From: JBBRLA01 sp038231615
Lineage (GTDB): Bacteria; Myxococcota_A; Polyangia; Palsa-1104; JAEUJZ01
Length of the DNA stretch: 5,671 nucleotides
Reading direction: 5' to 3'
Assembly: GCA_038231615.1 (NCBI GenBank)
Contig: JBBRLA010000578.1
Coordinates: forward strand, 1-5,671
Shown here: in pieces, positions 1 to 5,671 of the stretch
Position numbering within the stretch: position 1 is the first letter of the stretch
Layout: every line of letters starts with the position of its first letter
Position numbers and translations under genes: made by a program
Notes under the pieces: model-generated
Told to the model about the DNA's origin: nothing
Seen by the model: the letters and a program-made list of their open reading frames with translations, nothing else
Database searches by the model: none

Positions 1-123
1 GCCAACGCGTCGGCCAGTTGAGGCGGAGTACCCCGCTGCAACGTCGGCATCCAGCGGGCTTGATGCCGGACAAACAGGCTCATCACGTTGACGGCAGCGG
101 AAGCACTGGCCAATTGATCAACA
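1..123. other. Unassigned left edge, no supported gene
   Basis: No feature can be firmly supported here. The frame of the downstream sigma factor is closed by a TGA at 89-91 and its residues before that do not resemble sigma region 2. On the minus strand one frame is open to the window edge and, from a possible ATG at 83-81, would read MSLFVRHQARWMP and onward. Its composition is protein-like, but no ribosome-binding site precedes it and I do not recognise it. It may be the edge of an unrelated gene brought next to the sigma gene by rearrangement. Confidence 0.3.
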
Positions 124-124
124 G

Positions 125-169
125 CCCTTGCGCCATGCAGTGAGGCCCTTGCGCCATGCAGTGAGGCCC
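125..169. repeat. 21-bp tandem duplication at sigma-gene breakpoint
   Basis: A 21-base unit beginning CCCTTGCGCCATG occurs twice back to back (125-145 and 146-166) with no mismatch, followed by the first three bases of a third copy. Because 21 is a multiple of three it reads in the sigma frame as a repeated RHAVRPL. This peptide is not part of any sigma-factor domain, and the repeat lies exactly where the sigma similarity begins. It therefore probably marks the junction at which the N-terminal half of the gene was lost or replaced. Confidence 0.85.
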
Positions 170-439
170 GAGGATACCGCCCCATTCTCCTCCGGCGAGG
201 ACCCCGAGGCCGTGCTGCTGCGCACCGCCCAGGGCCGGCTGCTCAACGAGGGACTCTTGACCCTGCCGGTCGAGTACCGCGAAGTCCTGGTCCTGCGCGA
301 GCTGGAGGGGCTTTCCTACAAGGAGATCGCGGACATCGCACACGTGCCCGTGGGAACGGTGATGTCCCGTCTGTCTCGGGCCCGGCAACAACTGAAACGG
401 TGGCTGGTCCCACGGATCGGCCAGAGCAGTGAAGCATGA
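128..439 (+). pseudogene. ECF-type RNA polymerase sigma factor, C-terminal part only
   Basis: This reading contains a clear sigma-70 region 4. Around residues 42-93 come a LTLPVEYREVLVLRELEG helix, then the helix-turn-helix LSYKEIADIAHVPVGTVMSR and the basic SRARQQLKRWL, which would contact the -35 promoter element. The acidic linker PEDTAPFSSGEDPEAVLLR precedes it. ECF sigma factors are usually about 170-200 residues with region 2 (core binding, -10 recognition) in the N-terminal half. Here only about 85 residues look genuine and nothing upstream encodes region 2. The nominal start is a TTG at 128 inside the tandem repeat and is arbitrary; no ribosome-binding site supports it. The stop overlaps the anti-sigma start (ATGA, 436-439), as expected for a coupled sigma/anti-sigma pair. 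The product as it stands should not work as a sigma factor. A mis-joined contig is the main alternative to a true truncation. Confidence 0.85.
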
Positions 440-1185
440 ACTGCACGCAATGTCGGCCCCTTCTGAACGCCCACGTAGACCATGAACTGGACCTCCGTGC
501 GAGCCTGGAGATGGAGGCCCACCTGGCCTCGTGCACCGCCTGCGCCGTCGAGGCCGAGAGGCTGCGCGCGCTGAAAGACGCGGTGCGGGGCGGGGCGACC
601 TATTTCGCGCCGTCGCAAAAGATGGCGGATCGTCTGCGCCGGTCCCTGCACAGGGAGCGCACCCGCGTGTCGGGCCGGCGGGGGTGGCGCAACGGGTCGG
701 CCGTGCTCCCGGCGGCAGCGGCCCTGTGCCTGATCGTGGCGGTGGGCGCCGTGGTGTTGCGTCCGCCTGCGTTCGACCGGGTGGCCGACGAGGTCGTCGC
801 CGCCCACGTGCGCTCCCTGATGGTGGACCATGTGACCGACGTGCTCTCGTCGGATCGGCACACGGTCAAGCCGTGGTTCCAGGGCAAGCTGAACTTCAGT
901 GTGAAGGTCACGGACGGGTCCAGCCAGGGCTTCCCGCTCATCGGGGGCCGCCTGGAGTACCTGGCGGAACAGCCCGCCGCTGCCCTGGTCTACCGGCACG
1001 GCCAGCACATCATCAACCTCTTCGTCTGGCCGGCCGGCCGCCCCGGCGACCAGGGCGTGGGGCGGCTCTCGCGCCGGGGATACACAGCCTACCGCTGGGC
1101 CCATGATGGCATGAACCTGTGGGCCGTGTCCGACCTGAACCAGTCGCAACTGCTCGACTTCGTCCACCTGATCCAGGCGGAGTAG
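436..1185 (+). CDS. Membrane-bound zinc-finger anti-sigma factor
   Basis: The 249-residue product should hold the partner ECF sigma factor inactive at the membrane. Its N-terminus is a zf-HC2 type anti-sigma zinc-finger: Cys3 and Cys6 (MNCTQC), then the HLASCTAC motif with His29, Cys33 and Cys36. A hydrophobic segment at about residues 89-108 (VLPAAAALCLIVAVGAVVL) is the single membrane span. It leaves the zinc domain in the cytoplasm and about 140 residues outside. The outer domain carries a signature that I recognise from a family of proteobacterial-type transmembrane anti-sigma factors: HTVKPWFQGKL near 142-152, FPLIGGRLEYL near 166-176, then HIINLFVWP and a C-terminal WAVSDLN. The start is fixed by the 4-base overlap with the sigma stop, which implies translational coupling. 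The gene looks complete and undamaged although its sigma partner is truncated. The signal it senses cannot be read from sequence. Confidence 0.9.
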   Translation: MNCTQCRPLLNAHVDHELDLRASLEMEAHLASCTACAVEAERLRALKDAVRGGATYFAPSQKMADRLRRSLHRERTRVSGRRGWRNGSAVLPAAAALCLIVAVGAVVLRPPAFDRVADEVVAAHVRSLMVDHVTDVLSSDRHTVKPWFQGKLNFSVKVTDGSSQGFPLIGGRLEYLAEQPAAALVYRHGQHIINLFVWPAGRPGDQGVGRLSRRGYTAYRWAHDGMNLWAVSDLNQSQLLDFVHLIQAE

Positions 1186-1186
1186 A

Positions 1187-1204
1187 AGGAGCGAGACCGC
1201 TCCT
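1187..1204 (+). terminator. Short hairpin after anti-sigma gene, weak terminator candidate
   Basis: Two bases after the anti-sigma stop, AGGAGCG and CGCTCCT form a perfect 7-bp stem around the 4-base loop AGAC. The only T-rich stretch nearby (CTTTTA, 1211-1216) starts several bases downstream, so it is a poor match to an intrinsic terminator. It may instead attenuate transcription or stabilise the transcript between the anti-sigma gene and the phosphoesterase. Confidence 0.4.
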
Positions 1205-1271
1205 CCAGCTCTTTTATCCCGCCCGCTGCAAAGGGAATTTATCTGCAAGGGCAGGAGTCTCGTAGGGCAGA

Positions 1272-1286
1272 GCGTTCGGTGAACGC
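1272..1286. promoter_or_regulatory. Inverted repeat upstream of phosphoesterase start
   Basis: GCGTTC and GAACGC flank a 3-base GGT, giving a perfect 6-bp dyad 28 bases before the start codon at 1315. It could be a small operator or a leader hairpin. I see no convincing -35/-10 pair to place it relative to a promoter. Confidence 0.3.
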
Positions 1287-1301
1287 CTACTCAACGTGAT
1301 C

Positions 1302-1309
1302 GGGAGGAG
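1302..1309 (+). promoter_or_regulatory. Strong ribosome-binding site
   Basis: GGGAGGAG ends 5 bases before the ATG at 1315. This is a near-consensus Shine-Dalgarno sequence and fixes the start of the Tat-signal reading. It shows that the 5' end of the broken phosphoesterase gene was once a properly translated gene. Confidence 0.8.
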
Positions 1310-1517
1310 CGCAGATGGACAACACGAATCGTCGTGATTTCTTGAAACTGGCCGGCATCGGGGGCGGCGTGGTCTTCGCCTCGGGCCTCATGGGACGGAC
1401 CGCGTCGGCGGAGGCGAGGCCGTGGGCCAGGCAGGAAGACTTCTTCTTGCAGCTCTCAGCGGACCCCCCTTGTAGTAGTCCCCATCCCCTCGCCAAGATT
1501 GCTCAGGAAGGAGCCGG

Positions 1518-1641
1518 CGGATCGGCGAACTCATCCCACACAGGGGGCGGATTGGCGAACTCATCCCACTGGGCTGGAACCGGCGAATCAGCGAACTCGT
1601 CGCACGCTGGTGGGACGGGCAGATCGGCAAACTCATCCCAC
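1518..1641. repeat. Four-copy 22-base interspersed tandem repeat
   Basis: Four copies of a 22-base core containing GGCGAACTCATCCCAC lie at 1518-1539, 1548-1569, 1584-1605 and 1620-1641. The third is the most diverged (GTCGCAC). The spacing between copies is 30, 36 and 36 bases, so every period is a multiple of three. On the + strand the core reads ANSSH repeatedly, and on the minus strand it reads WDEFAD with proline-rich linkers. The spacers are short, differ in length and are not unique spacer-like, so this is not a CRISPR array. Neither reading has a proper gene context. Confidence 0.85.
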
Positions 1642-1709
1642 TGCGCCGCGGCCTTTACCCCCTCCGAAGCAGCAGGTTGCTCTGGGGGCGCCCCATCGGC
1701 AAAGTCCCA

Positions 1710-1732
1710 GCTCCGCCTCCGGCAGGCGGAGC
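1710..1732. repeat. REP-like hairpin
   Basis: GCTCCGCCT and AGGCGGAGC form a perfect 9-bp GC-rich stem around the loop CCGGC. The size and composition resemble extragenic palindromic (REP-type) elements. No second copy of the same sequence is present in the window, so the family assignment is only by resemblance. Confidence 0.6.
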
Positions 1733-1770
1733 CCCGAAGCAATGGCATCCGGCACTTCCAGAATGACAAG

Positions 1771-2085
1771 GTCCCGACAAATGCCGTCCGTGCTGTCCGT
1801 GCCGTCCGAACTCAAGGAAAAACAGGCACCTGCGAAATCGGCGGAGAGCCCAGTTGCCGTCCGCTGCCGTCCGAATGGGGAGTTGAGCGGCCCGAATGCC
1901 GGCAGGCCGGCATCTGCTTCAGGATGTCCCGACACCCTTCTCGCAGCCGCATCACCGCCCCATCGCCTGGCTGCCATGCTGCGGGCAGCATCGGACGGCA
2001 ACGGGATGCGCAACGCGCTTCCATAAGTGCCTGGGATTCCTGCCTTTCGGACAGCACGGACAGCACGGACAGCATTTGTCGGGAC
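1771..2085. repeat. Long inverted repeat with 9-bp tandem units
   Basis: Arm A (1771-1863) and arm B (1992-2085) are inverted copies of one another. The outer 40 bases (1771-1810 against 2046-2085) match with only two mismatches. Inward, similarity is patchier but returns at CAGGCAC and at GTTGCCGTCCG (1853-1863 against 1992-2002). Within the conserved part each arm holds three 9-base units: TGCCGTCCG, TGCTGTCCG and TGCCGTCCG at 1782-1808, and three identical CGGACAGCA units at 2048-2074. The start motif GTCCCGACA occurs a third time at 1926-1934 in the loop. As RNA the arms would form a long imperfect hairpin. Confidence 0.85.
1896..1913. repeat. Small palindrome near the centre of the long inverted repeat
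   Basis: ATGCCGGC and GCCGGCAT form a perfect 8-bp dyad with a 2-base AG spacer. It lies close to the midpoint of the larger inverted repeat and would form a short tight hairpin inside its loop. It may be part of the same repeat structure or a chance GC palindrome. Confidence 0.5.
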
Positions 2086-2692
2086 TTTCCGCTTCTGCCC
2101 TGGCCGCCGACCCCCACGGCGTCCCTGCTGCCCTTCTGACCGCCAGGAAGCGGCGCAGCCGTTACAAGAGACAGCGCAACGGCAATGCCAGGAGCGAAGG
2201 GGAGAAGGGGAGCACCTCCACCCCTTGATAAAGCAGGACGCCGCGGGCCTCGGGTCCCATGGCCTCCTGCATGTCGATGAGGAGGGCAAGTAAAACAAGG
2301 CCAGGTTTGAGCCCCCAAGGACCAGGCTGGGCAGGCGGCGATCGCCACCGTAGCCCGCATGACCTGAGCGCGTCTGTGTAGATCTGGAAGGAAAATTACT
2401 AAAAACCGCCTGCGGCACTACGTCCGGGCACACCGCCCCGAACCGCCGCCGACTCACATCGGATTCGCACTGGGGCTTCCACGGCCCGCCAAACCCCGAG
2501 GCCGACGTCACCCTGGGCAAGGCCGTGGCCACGGTCAACGGCCTGGCCAGGCAGCCCGACTTCATTGTGTTCACCGGCGATCTGACCCAGACCATCGATG
2601 ATCCCGCAGAGCGGCGCGCGCGCATGGCCGGGTTCAAGAAGATCATCGGGGGGCTCAACGTGAAGGAGGTAAAGTTCCTGCCCGGAGAGCAC

Positions 2693-2746
2693 GGCTTTGG
2701 TCCACTCATTGCGCGGCGGCCCCGACTGGGGTAAATTTCTGCATCC
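2693..2746. other. Junction between truncated phosphoesterase and trxB
   Basis: From 2693 the sequence no longer encodes the phosphoesterase and it belongs to no gene I can recognise. It leads directly into trxB. The region upstream of the trxB start has only a weak Shine-Dalgarno match (GGGGT near 2727-2731, about 15 bases from the ATG). I see no clear -35/-10 promoter. The deletion that removed the phosphoesterase 3' end may have brought trxB close to this point, or the contig may be mis-joined here. Confidence 0.5.
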
Positions 2747-3712
2747 ATGTCGACAACCAGCGCCGCCCCTCCAGTCGAGCAAGTCGTGATCATCGGCTCC
2801 GGCCCCGCCGGACACACCGCCGCGATCTACGCCGCCCGCGCCAACCTCTCGCCCCTGATGTTCGAGGGGTTCATGGCCGGCGGGGTGGCCGCCGGTGGCC
2901 AGCTCACCACCACCACCGAGGTCGAGAACTACCCCGGCTTTCCCAAGGGCATCGACGGCACCCTGCTGATGGACAACATGCGGGCCCAGTCCGAACACCA
3001 CGGCACCCGCATCATCACCGAGACCGTCGAGACGGTGGACCTGTCGCACCGCCCGTTTCTGGTCAAGACCGAGAGCCATGAGGTGCGCGCCCGCACCCTC
3101 ATCCTCGCCACCGGCGCCACCGCCCGGCGCATGCACGTCCCCGGCGAGCAGCTTTTGTGGAACCGCGGCGTCAGCGCCTGCGCGGTGTGCGACGGCGCCC
3201 TGCCGATCTTCCGCAACCAGGTGCTGGTGGTCATCGGCGGCGGCGACACCGCCGTGGAAGAGGCCTCGCACCTGACCAAGTTCGGCAGCCAGGTCATCGT
3301 GGTCCACCGCCGCGGGGAGCTGCGCGCCTCGAAGATCATGCAGAAGCGCCTGCTCGATAACCCCAAGGTAAAGGTCCTGTGGCACCATGTCCTGCAGGAG
3401 GCCCTGGGCAAGGAAGTGCTGGAGGCGGTGCGGGTGCGCGATGTGAACAGCGGGGAGACCCGGGACATCCCCTGCCGCGGCCTGTTCTACGCCATCGGCC
3501 ACCTGCCCAACACTGGGTTTCTGAACGGCCAGCTCGAAGTGGACGCCGCCGGCTACGTGAAGACCCACCCTGGGACCACCCAGACCTCGGTGCCCGGGGT
3601 CTTCGCCGCGGGCGACGTGCAAGACAACAAGTGGCGGCAAGCGGTCACCGCCGCCGGCACCGGCTGCATGGCGGCCCTGGAGACCGAGCACTTCCTGACG
3701 ACCCACGACTGA
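2747..3712 (+). CDS. trxB: Thioredoxin reductase (NADPH)
   Basis: This cytoplasmic flavoenzyme passes electrons from NADPH through FAD and a redox-active disulfide to thioredoxin. The 321-residue product has the usual length of the low-molecular-weight class. The FAD-binding Rossmann motif VVIIGSGPAG is at residues 13-22, followed by the AAGGQLTTTTEVENYPGFP segment near 48-66. The catalytic pair is Cys145 and Cys148 in SACAVCDG. The NADPH-binding motif VIGGGDTAVEEA spans about 162-173, with HRRGELRASKIMQ from 187. The C-terminal FAD motif GVFAAGDVQD is at 284-293, and WRQAVTAAGTGCMAA follows. All key residues are present, so it should be active. The ATG at 2747 leaves a short, normal N-terminal tail before the FAD motif; the ribosome-binding site is weak. 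No thioredoxin gene is in the window. Local similarity to other pyridine-nucleotide disulfide reductases is possible, but the CxxC spacing and length fit TrxB best. Confidence 0.95.
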   Translation: MSTTSAAPPVEQVVIIGSGPAGHTAAIYAARANLSPLMFEGFMAGGVAAGGQLTTTTEVENYPGFPKGIDGTLLMDNMRAQSEHHGTRIITETVETVDLSHRPFLVKTESHEVRARTLILATGATARRMHVPGEQLLWNRGVSACAVCDGALPIFRNQVLVVIGGGDTAVEEASHLTKFGSQVIVVHRRGELRASKIMQKRLLDNPKVKVLWHHVLQEALGKEVLEAVRVRDVNSGETRDIPCRGLFYAIGHLPNTGFLNGQLEVDAAGYVKTHPGTTQTSVPGVFAAGDVQDNKWRQAVTAAGTGCMAALETEHFLTTHD

Positions 3713-3715
3713 ACA

Positions 3716-3873
3716 GAAGCACCTGGCCGGGCATCTTTTGGCGTACCTCTCCCCCACGGCTTCGCATTCGCTCAGCCGCGGGAGGTGCCCCCACGCTCCC
3801 TCGGTCACGTACAGTAGTACGCTCCCTCGGGCGCTGCGGGGGTGCGCCAAAATCTGCTCCGGCCAGGTGCTTC
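3716..3873. repeat. Large imperfect palindrome between trxB and pruA
   Basis: GAAGCACCTGGCCGG at 3716-3730 is matched by its perfect 15-base reverse complement at 3859-3873. A second paired block, TTTTGGCG with CGCCAAAA, lies at 3736-3743 and 3845-3852. Further inward are ACCTC (3745-3749) with GAGGT (3782-3786), and CGGCT with AGCCG. As RNA this would fold into a long stem with two inner hairpins. It begins 3 bases after the trxB stop and ends 29 bases before the pruA start, filling nearly the whole spacer. It may be an interspersed palindromic repeat; there is no T-tract typical of an intrinsic terminator. It could still block or protect transcripts between the two genes. Confidence 0.8.
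3793..3830. repeat. Direct repeat and small dyad inside the palindrome
   Basis: ACGCTCCCTCGG occurs at 3793-3804 and again at 3819-3830. Between and overlapping them, CGTAC (3808-3812) and GTACG (3817-3821) form a 5-bp dyad around AGTA. The nested direct and inverted repeats suggest an element built by duplication rather than a simple terminator. Confidence 0.65.
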
Positions 3874-3889
3874 ATCCTGACTTTTCATC

Positions 3890-3896
3890 AAGGTGA
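3890..3896 (+). promoter_or_regulatory. pruA ribosome-binding site
   Basis: AAGGTGA ends 6 bases before the ATG at 3903, a good Shine-Dalgarno match and spacing. It supports 3903 as the start. No convincing promoter is visible between the palindrome and this site. Confidence 0.7.
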
Positions 3897-3902
3897 CTCT
3901 GT

Positions 3903-5546
<1,644 letters not shown>

Positions 5547-5570
5547 ACGCCTCGGCCTGACTTCCAAGAA

Positions 5571-5671
5571 TCCAGCAATTCGGGTAAAATTGAGACGCAA
5601 AATGTATCAGGCTCCTCTCTAAGATCGCCTTTTTTGCATCGACGCGACTCAATTTTACCCGAATTGCTGGA
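5571..5671. mobile_element. Miniature inverted-repeat element or paired IS ends
   Basis: A perfect 24-base inverted repeat (5571-5594 and 5648-5671) contains CGGGTAAAATTGAG. One mismatch further in, three more bases match, giving 28-base arms with one mismatch. The 45-base interior (5599-5643) is non-coding and ends in a T-run and GCATC. The element starts 25 bases after the pruA stop, and the window ends exactly at the last base of the right arm. Such long, near-perfect ends with a tiny core are typical of MITEs or of the two ends of an insertion sequence with its transposase deleted. The sequence is also richer in A+T than its surroundings. A target duplication cannot be judged because the right flank is outside the window. 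As RNA it would also form a strong hairpin behind pruA. Confidence 0.75.

Larger units (their letters stand above)
1459..2461. other. About 1-kb repeat-rich insertion within the phosphoesterase gene
   Basis: This block separates the two matching halves of the phosphoesterase gene. I find no transposase, integrase, reverse transcriptase or RNA gene in it on either strand. Long open frames exist but are low-complexity and overlap on both strands, as expected from GC-rich non-coding DNA. It contains four copies of a 22-base repeat (1518-1641), a REP-like hairpin (1710-1732) and a pair of about 93-base inverted arms (1771-1863 and 1992-2085). From about 2200 to 2455 I see no repeats and no recognisable gene, only an A-rich patch near 2389-2405. 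Exact ends are uncertain. Both flanks share CGGA (1460-1463 and 2460-2463), whose collapse removes exactly 1000 bases. Alternatively a shared TC (1456-1457 and 2459-2460) removes 1003 bases and gives the more family-like QLSDSHWGF. No terminal inverted repeats are visible at these ends. Confidence 0.7.
1315..2692 (+). pseudogene. Tat-exported calcineurin-like metallophosphoesterase, interrupted and truncated
   Basis: The gene starts with a twin-arginine signal peptide: NRRDFLK at residues 5-11, a hydrophobic core to about 26 and a likely cleavage after TASA (residue 32). The mature part begins with the first beta strand EDFFLQLS (to 1458). Similarity stops there and resumes, one frame later, at 2459-2692. 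That segment holds SDSHWGFHGPP (the Asp-x-His metal motif), then PDFIVFTGDLTQ (the Gly-Asp motif) and KFLPGEH. Taking out roughly 1000 bases joins the halves in frame as QLS(A)DSHWGF, which fits this enzyme family well. After His (2690-2692) the expected Asp of the third metal motif and all later histidine motifs are absent. The reading ends instead in GFGPLIARRPRLG and a stop at 2732-2734. Only about 125 of roughly 300 residues survive. The frame from 1315 runs on into the insert to a stop at 2137-2139, giving a nominal 274-residue product with a low-complexity tail. The ancestral protein would have been a periplasmic phosphoesterase next to the sigma/anti-sigma pair. Confidence 0.85.

Noticed and set aside
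1234..1265. Possible ECF sigma promoter (GGAATTT and CGTA) before the phosphoesterase
   Set aside because: The distance between the two elements is several bases longer than in known ECF promoters, and neither element is a strong match.
1518..1641. Possible CRISPR array
   Set aside because: The repeats are imperfect and spacers are only 8-14 bases of similar composition. There are no cas genes.
2334..2346. GGCGATCGCC palindrome resembling the cyanobacterial HIP1 site
   Set aside because: A single copy in GC-rich DNA is expected by chance and nothing else here points to cyanobacteria.
2389..2461. Possible coding fragment reading ITKNRLRHYVRAHRPEPPP at the right end of the insert
   Set aside because: It looks protein-like but has no start codon, is short, and I cannot link it to a family. 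It may be a remnant, but that cannot be supported.
1633..2817. Long minus-strand open frame of 394 codons
   Set aside because: It runs through repeats, through the phosphoesterase fragment and into trxB in antisense. It has no protein-like domain and no ribosome-binding site. It is an effect of high GC content.

Overview
The window is GC-rich bacterial DNA with every recognisable gene on the + strand. It reads like a fragment of a chromosome from an uncultivated or little-studied high-GC bacterium. The gene families present (ECF-type sigma factor with zinc-finger anti-sigma, low-molecular-weight thioredoxin reductase, ALDH4A1-like PruA) occur in several phyla, so I do not assign one from sequence alone.

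Layout. Bases 1-170 hold no convincing gene and end in a 21-bp tandem duplication. From about 170 to 439 lies the C-terminal part of an ECF-type sigma factor: region 4 is clear, but region 2 is missing and not encoded upstream. It overlaps by 4 bases an apparently intact membrane-bound zinc-finger anti-sigma factor (436-1185). A third gene follows, a Tat-exported calcineurin-like metallophosphoesterase starting at 1315. It is broken twice. About 1 kb of repeat-rich, apparently non-coding DNA (roughly 1459-2461) sits exactly between its first beta strand and its D-x-H metal motif. The gene then stops matching its family at 2692, inside the third metal motif, so the catalytic C-terminal part is gone.

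A complete thioredoxin reductase gene (trxB, 2747-3712) begins 54 bases after that break. A 190-base spacer then contains a large imperfect palindrome, followed by a complete 1-pyrroline-5-carboxylate / glutamate-semialdehyde dehydrogenase gene (pruA, 3903-5546). The window ends in a perfect 24-bp inverted repeat pair, 5571-5671, that looks like a miniature inverted-repeat element or paired insertion-sequence ends.

How the parts work together. The sigma, anti-sigma and exported phosphoesterase would form a stress-signalling cluster, but here only the anti-sigma factor is whole. TrxB (thiol redox) and PruA (proline catabolism) are housekeeping metabolic enzymes and need not be co-regulated, because the palindromic spacer separates them. 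I see no new defence or mobile system. What stands out is repeat-associated decay or rearrangement: three gene breakpoints and three distinct inverted-repeat structures in 5.7 kb. Mis-assembly of a metagenomic contig at repeats is a serious alternative explanation for the breakpoints.
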